Under the pieces are notes generated by a model. It was not told where the DNA came from. It ran no database searches and saw only the letters and a program-made list of their open reading frames with translations. Positions 26,858-37,411 of a DNA stretch of 64,000 bases are shown here, piece after piece. This DNA comes from Mesorhizobium terrae (GTDB lineage Bacteria; Pseudomonadota; Alphaproteobacteria; Rhizobiales; Rhizobiaceae), in NCBI RefSeq assembly GCF_008727715.1, contig NZ_CP044218.1:930001-994000 (forward strand). Reading direction: 5' to 3'. A program made the translations under genes and the position numbers. Positions within the stretch are counted from its first letter, which is position 1, and each line of letters begins with the position of its first letter.

Positions 26858-28483
26858 CTAGATCAGCGCATCCAGCGCCCGACGCTGGCGGTGCATTTCC
26901 AGGAAGACGCGATAGTCGCGGTCGAAGCGGTCGCGGGCTGCCGGGTTCGGCAGTCGCTGCCGGCCGGGCTGATGCATGGCGGCGCAGGCCTCGGTCAGCG
27001 TCGGGTGCAGTCCGGCCGCCGCGGCCGCGACCATCGCGGTGCCGAGCAGCGTCGGGTCGCCCGCCGGCGGCTCGACCACCGCGCAGCCGATGGCGTCGGC
27101 ATAAAGCTCCATCAGGAGCGGGTTGCGGGTGTGGCCGCCGGTGACATGCAGCGTGTCGATGACATAGCCATTGGCATTCAGCGTCTCCAGCACATGGCGG
27201 ATGCCGAGCGCGATGGCGACGGAACTCCGCCAATAAAGCTGGCACAGGCTGTCGAAGGAGGTGTCCAGCGTCAGCCCGCTGATGACACCCAGCGCATGCG
27301 GGTCGGCCAATGGTGAACGATTGCCGTGGAAATCCGGCAGAACGTGCAGCCGGCCGGCCAGATCGAGGCCGTGTTCGGCTCTCAGCTCCATCACCCGCTC
27401 GACGATGCGCCGGTGCGTTGCCGCGTCCGGCTCGCCGCCGCGCCAGCGGATCAGATGGTCGAGCAGCGCACCAGTGGCGGATTGTCCGCCCTCGCTCAGC
27501 CAGAGCGCGGGGAGCGCGACGGCGAGATACGGGCCCCAGACGCCGGCGAAACCGCGCGGCTCGGCCGACATCGCCATGACGCAGCTCGACGTGCCGGCGA
27601 CCAGCGCCAGATGCCGGTCGAGATCGGACAGGCCGCCGATGACGCCGAGCGTGCCGGCGAAGGCGTCGATCAGCCCGGCGCCGACGCGGCAGCTTGTGGA
27701 AAGGCCGAGCGCTTCAGCCGCCTGAGGCGTCAGCGGGCCGAGATCGGCGCCGACCGGGCTCGCCCGCTCCGGCAGCGCGCCGTGTTCGAAAATATCGCCC
27801 AGCCCGACGGCCTCGAAGAAATCCGGGCGCCAGCCGGACGGCTCATGCGCCAGATAGGTCCATTTCGCGGTGAGCGTGCATTGCGAGCGGGCGAGCGAGC
27901 CGCAGGCCCGGTGGGTCAGGAAATCGGCGAGGTCGAAGATCTGGCCGATGCGGGCCCACGCCGCCGGCAGATGCCGTTTCACCCACATCAGCTTCGGCGT
28001 CGTCATCTCGGGCGACATCACGCCGCCGACATGGTCGAGCACCCGATGGCGCGTAGCCGTGCATTCGTCGGCCTCGGCCAGCGCGCGGTGGTCCATCCAC
28101 ACGATCGTGTCCCAGCGGTCGCCGCCTTTGGGCGCGGCGCCAACCTGGTCTTCGCCTTTGGGCGCAGCGCCAACCTGGTCTTCGCCCTTGAGCGAGACGC
28201 CGACCTGTTCGCCGTTGCGGCCACGGAACACGGTGGAACAGGTGGCGTCGAAGGAGATGCCGACGACATCTTCTGCCGCCACATTGGCGAGCGAGCGCGC
28301 GGCGCGCATGGCCTCGCAGGCGGCTGCCCAGATGTTTTCCGAATCCTGCTCGTAATGGCCGGCGGTCGCCTGGTTCATGGCGATCGGCCGCTCGGCGCGG
28401 CCGAGCAGCGTGCCATGACGATCGAAAATACCGGCGCGGGCGCTGCCGGTGCCGACATCGATGGCTGCGAGACAGGCCGGCAT
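26858..28483 (-). CDS. FGGY-family pentulose kinase (D-ribulokinase-like)
   Basis: 541 residues. An ASKHA sugar kinase: N-terminal phosphate loop DVGTGSARAGIFD at residues 9-21, WMDHRA, and the C-terminal signature HVTGGHTRNPLL. The substrate is probably D-ribulose or D-xylulose formed from pentitols, since the gene closes the polyol operon (180 bp after mtlK, same strand). Near residues 95-125 it carries an in-frame insertion with the ten-residue unit GEDQVGAAPK repeated, encoded by 30-bp tandem DNA repeats. It sits just before the conserved WMDHRA, probably in a surface loop. Other motifs look intact, so the enzyme may be active. Confidence 0.85.
   Translation of the reverse strand: MPACLAAIDVGTGSARAGIFDRHGTLLGRAERPIAMNQATAGHYEQDSENIWAAACEAMRAARSLANVAAEDVVGISFDATCSTVFRGRNGEQVGVSLKGEDQVGAAPKGEDQVGAAPKGGDRWDTIVWMDHRALAEADECTATRHRVLDHVGGVMSPEMTTPKLMWVKRHLPAAWARIGQIFDLADFLTHRACGSLARSQCTLTAKWTYLAHEPSGWRPDFFEAVGLGDIFEHGALPERASPVGADLGPLTPQAAEALGLSTSCRVGAGLIDAFAGTLGVIGGLSDLDRHLALVAGTSSCVMAMSAEPRGFAGVWGPYLAVALPALWLSEGGQSATGALLDHLIRWRGGEPDAATHRRIVERVMELRAEHGLDLAGRLHVLPDFHGNRSPLADPHALGVISGLTLDTSFDSLCQLYWRSSVAIALGIRHVLETLNANGYVIDTLHVTGGHTRNPLLMELYADAIGCAVVEPPAGDPTLLGTAMVAAAAAGLHPTLTEACAAMHQPGRQRLPNPAARDRFDRDYRVFLEMHRQRRALDALI
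28121..28210. repeat. 30-bp in-frame tandem repeat inside the kinase gene
   Basis: Three adjacent 30-bp units, 28121-28150, 28151-28180 and 28181-28210. The first two differ at one base; the third is clearly diverged. The length is a multiple of three, so copy-number change keeps the frame. Confidence 0.85.
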
Positions 28484-28663
28484 CAGCGGGGCTGCGTCCG
28501 ACTGGCTGTCAGGGGCGAGGCATCGAGACGGATAGCTCCCGCTCCCCAGGCCCGTTCCGGCTGTGGCAAGAGGGGCAAGGAAGGAGCAGCGGCATGGAGC
28601 ATGGGCGCACTCTATATGCGCGTTTTGCCCCGCGCTACCGTCCGCGTTATGCGGGCCGCCGGC

Positions 28664-30142
28664 TCAGAGCGAGCCGGCCAGGTACCATGTCAGCGTTTCG
28701 CGGGCGCCCACGCCCCAGACCGTGTTCAGCGCATGGGAGAAGGCGCCGGCGAAGGCCGGCGCCTTGCCGACGTCGCCATAGATATCCTCCATGGCGAGCC
28801 AGGCCAGCGGGTCGGTTTTCGCGGCCCGGGCCGTGGCCTGCATGCGGTCCCAGTTCGGGTCGTTGGCTTCGATCACCGCGCCGCTGTCCGTGGTGCCGAA
28901 ACAGTAGCGGCACCAGAACGCGGATTCGAGCGCCAGACCGGTCACACCGGCGCCTGCCTTCAGCCGGTCGGCGATGGTCGGGATGATGAATTTCGGCTGC
29001 CGGTTCGAGCCGTCAAGGCAGAGCCGGCGCACCGTGTCGCCGATCTTGGGGTTGGAGAAACGGCGCTCGATCAGCCGGTAATAATCCTCAAGATCGGTGT
29101 TCGGCACCGGCGGCACGGTCGGGATGATCTCCTCGTGCTCAAGCTTGGCCAGGAAGCCGCGCACCAGCGGTTCCTGCATCGCCTCATGCACGAAATGGAT
29201 GTCCATCAGCCCGGCCGGATAAGCGATGGTGGCATGGCCGCCATTGAGGATGCGGATCTTCATCAGCTCATAGGGCGAGACGTCGGGCACGAACTGCACG
29301 CCGACCTTTTCCAGCGCCGGGCGACCGGTCGGGAACTTGTCCTCCAGCACCCATTGCCGGAACGGTTCGCAGAACACCGGCCAAGCGTCTTCCACGCCGA
29401 AGTCCTTGGCCAGGATGCCGCGTTCGCGGTCGCCGGTGGCGGGCGTGATGCGGTCGACCATGCCGTTCGGGAAGGCGACATTGCCGGCTACCCAGATCGC
29501 GAGATCGCGGTCGAACAGCCGGGCAAGGCCGATGACGCCGTCGGAGGTGACGCGGCCGTTGTGGGGGATGTTGTCGCAGGACATCACCGTGAAGGGCGCC
29601 ACGCGCGCCCCGCGCCGGCGCGCCAGTCCGGCCAGGATGAGGCCGAACACGGTTTTTGGATGCTCCGGATCGTTGGCGTCGGCGACGATGTCGGGATGCT
29701 CGGGATTGAAATAGCCCGAGGCCGGGTCGATGAAATAGCCGCCTTCGGTGATGGTCAAGGAGACGATGCGGATCGCCGGATCGGCCAGCCTGTCGATGAT
29801 CGCCGCCGTATCGCCAGGCACCAGATAGTCGATCATCGCGCCGGTGACGCGGGCCGCCATATGGCCCTCGTCCTGCTCGACCACGGTGGTCAGCCAGTCC
29901 TGTTCGGCGAGCCTGGCGCGGCCGGCCTTCTCGCCCTCGAACACCCCTGCACCGACCAGCGCCCAGTCGCGACCCTCGCCGGCATTGAACAGATCGTCGA
30001 GATAGACGGCCTGATGCGCGCGGTGGAAATTGCCGACGCCGAAATGCACGATGCCGGCCTTCAGCGCCGCGCGACCGTAGGCTGGCACCGCAACGCCCTT
30101 CGGCAGCTTGCTGAGATTGGCGAGCGAGAGTTTTGTCGTCAT
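28664..30142 (-). CDS. mtlK: Mannitol 2-dehydrogenase (polyol dehydrogenase)
   Basis: A 492-residue long-chain polyol dehydrogenase oxidising D-mannitol to D-fructose (often also D-arabitol to D-xylulose) with NAD. HFGVGNFHRAHQAVY near residue 32 is the family N-terminal motif, and KIRILNGGHATIAYPAG in the middle contains the catalytic Lys and the Asn/His pair. Length matches the 490-residue MtlK type. It follows smoS with 162 bp between, a gap filled by a RIME-like repeat, and precedes the pentulose kinase. Confidence 0.93.
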   Translation of the reverse strand: MTTKLSLANLSKLPKGVAVPAYGRAALKAGIVHFGVGNFHRAHQAVYLDDLFNAGEGRDWALVGAGVFEGEKAGRARLAEQDWLTTVVEQDEGHMAARVTGAMIDYLVPGDTAAIIDRLADPAIRIVSLTITEGGYFIDPASGYFNPEHPDIVADANDPEHPKTVFGLILAGLARRRGARVAPFTVMSCDNIPHNGRVTSDGVIGLARLFDRDLAIWVAGNVAFPNGMVDRITPATGDRERGILAKDFGVEDAWPVFCEPFRQWVLEDKFPTGRPALEKVGVQFVPDVSPYELMKIRILNGGHATIAYPAGLMDIHFVHEAMQEPLVRGFLAKLEHEEIIPTVPPVPNTDLEDYYRLIERRFSNPKIGDTVRRLCLDGSNRQPKFIIPTIADRLKAGAGVTGLALESAFWCRYCFGTTDSGAVIEANDPNWDRMQATARAAKTDPLAWLAMEDIYGDVGKAPAFAGAFSHALNTVWGVGARETLTWYLAGSL

Positions 30143-30170
30143 GTCAAAACGCCTTTCGTAGAGGCCGTTT

Positions 30171-30298
30171 CCTTCTCCCGTTCACGGGGAGAAGGTGGCC
30201 CGAAGGGTCGGATGAGGGGCGGCGCCAGCTTTTGCCGGGACGGTGCTGCCCCTCACCTGCCTGCCGGCATCCTCTTCCCGTGAACGGGGAGAGGAGCG
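30171..30298. repeat. RIME-like intergenic mosaic repeat, copy 2
   Basis: CCTTCTCCCG-TTCA-CGGGGAGAAGG, then a GGATGAGGGGCGG / CTGCCCCTCACC pair, then CCGTGAACGGGGAGAGG: the same modules as the other copies, lying between smoS and mtlK inside the operon. Strong hairpins here could affect expression of the downstream genes. Confidence 0.7.
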
Positions 30299-30304
30299 CT
30301 ATCC

Positions 30305-31075
30305 TCAACTCATCCACTGGCCGCCATCGACATTGTAGGTCTGGGCGACGATGTATTCGGCCTCGGCACTGGCCAGGAACACCGCCATGCCGGTGAGGTC
30401 CTCGGCGCGGCCCATGCGGCCGAAAGGAACACTCTCGCCGACCAGCTTCTTCTTCTCGCCCTTCGGCCGGTTCTCGTATCGGGCGAACAGCGAATCGACA
30501 TGATCCCAGTGCTCGCCATCGACGACGCCGGGCGCGATCGCATTGACGTTGATGCCGTGCCTGATCAGGTCGAGCCCGGCCGACTGGGTGAGCGAAATGA
30601 CCGCCGCCTTGGTGGCACAGTAGACCGCGACCAGCGCCTCGCCACGCCTTCCCGCCTGGCTCGCCATGTTGATGATCCTGCCGCCCTTGCCCCGCGCGAT
30701 CATCGAGCGGGCGGCCGCCTGCAGCATGAACAGCGTGCCGGCGACATTGACCGCGAACAGCCTGTCGTAGCTGGCGCGGCTGATCTCGACGATCGGCCCC
30801 ATGTCGAACAAAGCGGCGTTGTTGATCAGGATGTCGAGCCCGCCCGCCTTCTTCTCGACCGCGGCAATCGCCGCATCGATCGAGGCCTGATCGGTGACGT
30901 CGAGCCGCACCGCATAGGCGGCCGGTCCGATTTCGGCTGCCGTCTTCTCGGCGGCTTGGAGGTTGATGTCGGCGATCGCCACAATCGCGCCTTCGCCGAC
31001 ATAGGCCTCGGCGAAGGCACGGCCGATGCCGCGCGCCGAACCGGTGATCAGTGCCGATTTGCCTTGAAGCCGCAT
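30305..31075 (-). CDS. smoS: Sorbitol dehydrogenase, SDR family
   Basis: 256 residues from ATG 31075, two bases after the smoK stop; the length equals the classical SmoS. TGSARGIG at residues 11-18 binds NAD, and NNAAL and YCATKAA (catalytic Tyr/Lys) are in place. It oxidises D-glucitol to D-fructose, and often galactitol. Position in smoEFGK-smoS-mtlK matches the rhizobial polyol operon described for Sinorhizobium meliloti. Confidence 0.92.
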   Translation of the reverse strand: MRLQGKSALITGSARGIGRAFAEAYVGEGAIVAIADINLQAAEKTAAEIGPAAYAVRLDVTDQASIDAAIAAVEKKAGGLDILINNAALFDMGPIVEISRASYDRLFAVNVAGTLFMLQAAARSMIARGKGGRIINMASQAGRRGEALVAVYCATKAAVISLTQSAGLDLIRHGINVNAIAPGVVDGEHWDHVDSLFARYENRPKGEKKKLVGESVPFGRMGRAEDLTGMAVFLASAEAEYIVAQTYNVDGGQWMS

Positions 31076-31077
31076 GG

Positions 31078-32076
<999 letters not shown>

Positions 32077-32136
32077 TTTGTCCTCCCTTATGCTCTTTCG
32101 TGCCGGGCTGCCCGACCGTGCGATATGTGGCCGTCA

Positions 32137-32961
32137 TCATTTCACCGCGCCGAAGGTCAGGCCGCGCACCAGCTGTTTCTGGCTGAACCAGCCCATGATC
32201 AGGATCGGCGCGATCGCCAGCGTCGAGGCCGCCGACAGTTTTGCCCAGAACAGGCCTTGCGGGCTGGAGAAGGACGAGATGAAGGCGGTGAGCGGGGCGG
32301 CGTTGGTGGTGGTGAGCCGGATGGTCCAGAACGCCTCGTTCCACGCCAGGATGATGTTCAAGAGCATGGTGGAGGCGATGCCCGGCACCGCCATCGGGGT
32401 CAGCACATAGAGGATCTCGCCCCACAGCGTGGCGCCGTCCATGCGGGCGGCTTCCAGGATCTCGCCCGGAATTTCGCGAAAATAAGTGTAGAGCATCCAG
32501 ATGACGATCGGCAGGTTGATCAGCATCAGCATGACGGTGAGGCCGATGCGCGAGTCGAGCAGGCCGAGATTGCGGAAGATGAGGTAGATCGGGAACAGCA
32601 CCGCCACCGCCGGCATCATCTTGGTGGACAGCATCCACATCAAGACGTCCTTGGTGCGCTTGGTCGGCGAAAAGGCCATCGACCAGGCGGCCGGAATGGC
32701 GACCAGCAGCGCCAGCACGGTGGAGCCCAGCGACAGGATCACCGAATTCATGAACGGCTTGAAGTAGTTGTACTGCGACTGGACTTCCGAATAGCTCTCC
32801 AGCGTGCCCGACGGGATCAGGCTGAAGCCCTGGATCGCCTCCTGTTCCGACTTGAAGGAGGTGATGATGGTGTAGAGGATCGGGAAGAAGATCACGAGCG
32901 CGACGGCCCATGCAACTATGGTCGCGATGGTCTTCTGCCGGTTGGTGACGGCACGTGCCAT
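32137..32961 (-). CDS. smoG: Polyol ABC transporter permease
   Basis: A 274-residue inner-membrane permease of the MalG type with six predicted helices, the first at about residues 12-34. The cytoplasmic EAA loop that contacts the ATPase is EILEAARMDGATLWGEI. The gene lies between smoF and smoK; the 179-bp gap to smoF is occupied by a RIME-like element, unusual inside a transporter operon. Confidence 0.93.
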   Translation of the reverse strand: MARAVTNRQKTIATIVAWAVALVIFFPILYTIITSFKSEQEAIQGFSLIPSGTLESYSEVQSQYNYFKPFMNSVILSLGSTVLALLVAIPAAWSMAFSPTKRTKDVLMWMLSTKMMPAVAVLFPIYLIFRNLGLLDSRIGLTVMLMLINLPIVIWMLYTYFREIPGEILEAARMDGATLWGEILYVLTPMAVPGIASTMLLNIILAWNEAFWTIRLTTTNAAPLTAFISSFSSPQGLFWAKLSAASTLAIAPILIMGWFSQKQLVRGLTFGAVK

Positions 32962-32990
32962 GTCAGATCTCCAATCCTGAAACGATTGCG

Positions 32991-33113
32991 CTGCCCCTCA
33001 TCTGCCTGCCGGCTTCTTCTCCCCGTAAGGGACGGGGAGAAGAGAGATTTGCCGCAACGCTGGCGACCCCCTCTCCCCGTTTTTCACGGGGAGAGGGTAA
33101 GGGTGAGGGGCAG
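32991..33113. repeat. RIME-like intergenic mosaic repeat, copy 3, with perfect terminal inverted repeats
   Basis: The element is bounded by CTGCCCCTCA (32991-33000) and TGAGGGGCAG (33104-33113), perfect 10-bp inverted ends. Inside are two hairpins, TTCTCCCCGT..ACGGGGAGAA and CCCTCTCCCCGT..ACGGGGAGAGGG. It sits between two permease genes of one operon. Confidence 0.75.
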
Positions 33114-33140
33114 TCGAGCCGCGAAACGAAACCGAACATT

Positions 33141-34013
33141 TCACTTGTCCAGGTTCTTGCCGACGGCGCGCATGGCGAAGAAGGCAACGATGTTGGCAAG
33201 GATGACGGCGATGATGCCGCCGGCGGACGCCTGGCCGATTTTGTATTCGAGCAGGGCCTTCTGGTAGACGAGGAAGGGCAGATTGGTCGACGCATAGCCC
33301 GGCCCGCCATTGGTTGTGACGAGGATCTCGGCATAGACCGAGAGCAGGAAGATGGTCTGGATCAGCACCACCACCGTCATGGCGCGCGAAAGATGCGGCA
33401 GCGTCAGATACCAGAACCGAGAGAGAACTCCGGCGCCGTCCATTTCGGCCGCCTCCTTCTGCTCGCCGTCCAGCGACTGCAGCGAGGTGAGCAGGATCAG
33501 CGTGGCGAAAGGCAGCCACTGCCAGGCGACAATCAGGATGATCGAGAACAGCGGGTATTGCGCGAACCAGTCGATCGGCTGCGCGCCGAAGAAGCGGGCG
33601 ATGTCGGCGAACACGCCATAGCCCGGATGCATGATCATGTTCTTCCACACCAGTGCTGCCACCGGCGGCATGACGAAGAACGGCGAGATCACCAGGATGC
33701 GGACAAAACCCTGGCCCCACATCGGCTGGTCGAGCAGCAGCGCAAGCAGGATGCCGCCGATGATGGTGATGGCAAGCACGGCGATCACGAGGATCAGCGT
33801 GTTGAGGATCGCGGTGAAGAAGGCCGGGTTGTTGAAGAACAACGCGTAATTCGACAGCCCGATGAAGCCGTCACGGATAGGGTTCAGCGGATTGTACTGC
33901 TGGAAGGAAAACCACAGCGTGATCGCCAGCGGTACAGCCATCCAGATCAGCAACAGCAGCACCGAGGGCGCGGCCATGAAGCGTGCAAGCGTACGGGTCT
34001 GTTTGGTTGCCAT
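33141..34013 (-). CDS. smoF: Polyol ABC transporter permease
   Basis: 290 residues from ATG 34013, which has GGAGGAGG directly upstream; a TTG at 34025 inside that site is less likely. A MalF-type six-helix permease with the EAA loop EQKEAAEMDGAGVLSRF, partner of SmoG in the membrane channel. First permease of the operon, 357 bp after the binding-protein gene. Confidence 0.93.
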   Translation of the reverse strand: MATKQTRTLARFMAAPSVLLLLIWMAVPLAITLWFSFQQYNPLNPIRDGFIGLSNYALFFNNPAFFTAILNTLILVIAVLAITIIGGILLALLLDQPMWGQGFVRILVISPFFVMPPVAALVWKNMIMHPGYGVFADIARFFGAQPIDWFAQYPLFSIILIVAWQWLPFATLILLTSLQSLDGEQKEAAEMDGAGVLSRFWYLTLPHLSRAMTVVVLIQTIFLLSVYAEILVTTNGGPGYASTNLPFLVYQKALLEYKIGQASAGGIIAVILANIVAFFAMRAVGKNLDK

Positions 34014-34370
34014 GGCCTCCTCCAACCGGTTCCCAAAAGCCGCGATCGATCATCGTTGCGGCGGCAAGCAGCCTTTTCGACACCGCATCACCAGCCGCCG
34101 CGCGATCGCTTTTCCCCGCGACGGGAAGGGGCGGCGTGATGTCGATCCCTTCTTCGCGGAGAGAAGTGTCGAGCGCAGCGAGGCGATGAGAGATATCCCG
34201 ACGTGCCCCCACGTCGTCCCAGCCCGCAGCGGAAACCCTCGCTGCCGCTCGATTCCGTTTTGGCCCTACCCTCACGCAAGAGGGTGAGCCCTGTAAGCGG
34301 CCGTCCGGACCGGGAAGACCCGGACGGCCAAGGCATCGGGAGGATGCCCCGGGGCACCTGAAGGATGCCC
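34014..34370. other. Intercistronic region between smoE and smoF
   Basis: 357 bp with no gene. It holds a partial RIME-like segment (about 34100-34165), another short palindrome CCCTCACGCAAGAGGG (34269-34284) and a strong hairpin directly after smoE. Long structured gaps after the binding-protein gene are common in such operons and raise its expression over the permeases. Confidence 0.5.
34299..34329 (-). terminator. Strong hairpin after the binding-protein gene
   Basis: GGCCGTCCGG and CCGGACGGCC form a perfect 10-bp stem around an 11-base loop, 41 bases after the smoE stop codon. No T run follows, so it may act as a 3' stabiliser or partial terminator that sets the binding-protein to permease ratio. 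Confidence 0.55.
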
Positions 34371-35681
<1,311 letters not shown>

Positions 35682-36085
35682 TGGTTTCCTCCCAAGGCCA
35701 AAGTGAGCATTTGCTTTAGCTATGGGCAATTATTCATCTTCCGGGATTTATGTCAAGCGCGAATGCGGACGCCGGGCTGCAGCCGCTCCAGCGCATGCGG
35801 CAAGTCAGTGCGACACCCGACACATCGAGAGGGCGACTAGAGGGAATTGGCGGAACAGACGCGAAAATCGCTGTCGAATGAACGAAACCGGGTCATTTTG
35901 ACGCCAAACGACCCGGCGTGAACAAATTCCGAGCCGGCTTGGCGGTGTTCGGGCGCCAAGCCATTGTTATTCTTGTCTGAAATTATTTGCCCGGGAGCGC
36001 GGCACGCCGCCTCTCTCCACTTTGGGCCACTTTGGGCGGTCCGGCACGGGCGCAATGTCCGCCCATCGACGTTCCTGCGCCGGCG
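35682..36085. other. Intergenic region upstream of smoE
   Basis: 404 bp without a gene. The part nearest smoE contains the sigma70 promoter. A second AT-rich segment near 35940-35990 follows the smoC gene. GAATGAACGAAACCGG near 35876 resembles half of the larger inverted repeat found at 37144-37178. Confidence 0.5.
35728..35756 (-). promoter_or_regulatory. Sigma70 promoter of the smo operon
   Basis: On the minus strand TTGACA (35756-35751) and ATAATT (35733-35728) are separated by exactly 17 bp, about 47 bases before the smoE start codon. AGCATTTGCTTTAGCT lies just downstream and could be part of the SmoC operator. Confidence 0.7.
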
Positions 36086-37048
36086 CTAGCCGCCGGCGGT
36101 CAGCAGGCCTTCCGCCGTGCGTTCGTCGGTGATCAGGCCGTTGACCAGCCGTCGCGTCACGGCGGCCAGGATGCCGGGCAGCTTGCGCTCGCCCATGGCC
36201 AGCGCCACCACCAGCGACCGCTCGCGCGACGGCAGCGGGGCGGAAGCGACGCGGTCATTGGTGATGCCATCGATCAGCCGGCCATCGCGGTCGAAGGCCC
36301 AGCCGACGATCTCGCCGACGGCGCCTGCCCGCTGCAGTGCCTTGAGTTCGGTCTCGGTGATGAACCCGTCTTCCAGCAGCGGCGCCTTTGGCCCGAGGTC
36401 GCCAACGCCGACGAAGGTGACGTCGGCCTGCGCCGCAAGCGCCAGCGTCGGCTGGATAAGCGGTTGACTGTGCAACATTTTCCGCTCGTCCGGTGACGAG
36501 GCGATGGCCGGCAGCGGCATCGGGAAGGAGCGCGCCTTGATGGTGTCTGCCATGGTGAAGATGACGTTGTAGAAGGCGGCCGAACCGTCCGGCGAGATGT
36601 TGCCGGTCAAAGAGACCACCTTGTGTTGCGGGCACTCCATCGGCGGCAGTTGCTCGATCGCCGCCTTCAGCGTGCGGCCGGTGCCAATCGCCATGATGAC
36701 CGGCTCCGGCTTGCGCAGCCATTTTTCGATTTCCACCGCCGCGGCCTGGGCGACCCCAATGGTCGAGGAGGTGGAATCGGGATCGCTCGGTGTGACCTCG
36801 ACCAGATCCAGCGCGAAACGCTGCTGCAGCCTGGCGGCGAGATCGAGGCAGTTGGCGATGGGATGATCCACCCTGACCTTGATCAGCCCCTCCGACATCG
36901 CCAGCGACACCAGCCGCTGCGCCGTCTGGCGCGAAATGCCGAGCTTGGTCGCGATCTGGTCCTGCGTGTTGCCGGCGACATAATACAGCCAACCGGCGCG
37001 CGCGGCGTCGTCAAGCCTGGGATTGCTGGTTTCCGAGCGGGCGCTCAT
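36086..37048 (-). CDS. smoC: SorC/DeoR-type sugar-binding transcriptional regulator
   Basis: 320 residues from ATG 37048. An N-terminal helix-turn-helix (NTQDQIATKLGISRQTAQRLVSLAMSEGLI) is followed by the SorC effector-binding domain with the phospho-sugar loop GTGRTLKAAIEQL and the ending GGRKLP-like LAMGERKLPGILAAVTRRLVNGLITDE. Being just upstream of smoE and on the same strand, it is most likely the polyol operon regulator named smoC in rhizobia. The identity rests on family and position. Confidence 0.85.
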   Translation of the reverse strand: MSARSETSNPRLDDAARAGWLYYVAGNTQDQIATKLGISRQTAQRLVSLAMSEGLIKVRVDHPIANCLDLAARLQQRFALDLVEVTPSDPDSTSSTIGVAQAAAVEIEKWLRKPEPVIMAIGTGRTLKAAIEQLPPMECPQHKVVSLTGNISPDGSAAFYNVIFTMADTIKARSFPMPLPAIASSPDERKMLHSQPLIQPTLALAAQADVTFVGVGDLGPKAPLLEDGFITETELKALQRAGAVGEIVGWAFDRDGRLIDGITNDRVASAPLPSRERSLVVALAMGERKLPGILAAVTRRLVNGLITDERTAEGLLTAGG

Positions 37049-37143
37049 GGCTGGCACTTCATTTCAAATGTATCGGCGCCAGTGTCGCAGGCTTTTCGAA
37101 AATGCGCAATCGCTCACCAAACATACAATTGTTCGAGCACGCT

Positions 37144-37178
37144 TTCGAACGAACCGCCTGCCCACGGTTCGTTTCGAA
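37144..37178. promoter_or_regulatory. Large inverted repeat, candidate enhancer site for the sigma54 activator
   Basis: TTCGAACGAACCG (37144-37156) and CGGTTCGTTTCGAA (37165-37178) are inverted copies with one base missing in the left arm and eight bases between. It lies about 205 bp before the -24 element, a normal distance for the upstream site of an NtrC-type activator, but it is also 96 bp from the smoC start, so a SorC-family operator is the alternative. Confidence 0.55.
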
Positions 37179-37308
37179 TATGACGGCGCGGCCCGAGACC
37201 CTATCGGTTTCCGCGAAACGCCCTTAGGGGCGATCCGCATAATACCCCGCGCAAATACCCTGTGGAAATGCCGCCCGACAAGGCCTGCCATCCTCTTTCG
37301 CCAAGGGC

Positions 37309-37327
37309 TCCTCCAATTTTTGGAGGA
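37309..37327. other. Perfect hairpin upstream of the sigma54 promoter
   Basis: TCCTCCAA-TTT-TTGGAGGA, an 8-bp perfect stem about 55 bp before the -24 element. It lies outside the transcript from the sigma54 promoter, so it could be a terminator fragment or a DNA site. Confidence 0.4.
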
Positions 37328-37380
37328 AATTCCCGACCTTCACGCGGGCACATCCGCTGATTCCATTAGCGTTTTTGAGA

Positions 37381-37398
37381 TTGGCACGCACCTTGCTT
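37381..37398 (+). promoter_or_regulatory. Sigma54 (RpoN) -24/-12 promoter
   Basis: TTGGCACGCACCTTGCTT matches the consensus TTGGCACG-N4-TTGC at every core position. GG at 37383-37384 and GC at 37395-37396 are separated by exactly 10 bases. Transcription would start near 37407-37409, only a few bases before the ATG at 37412, so the first gene would be nearly leaderless. Confidence 0.85.
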
Positions 37399-37411
37399 GC
37401 TGCAGCGCAGC

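Larger units (their letters stand above)
37049..37411. other. Divergent control region of smoC and the sigma54 operon
   Basis: 363 bp without a gene, rich in symmetry: the large inverted repeat at 37144-37178, GTTTC-CGC-GAAAC at 37208-37220, a TCCTCCAA-TTT-TTGGAGGA hairpin at 37309-37327, and the sigma54 promoter at 37381-37398. Confidence 0.7.
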
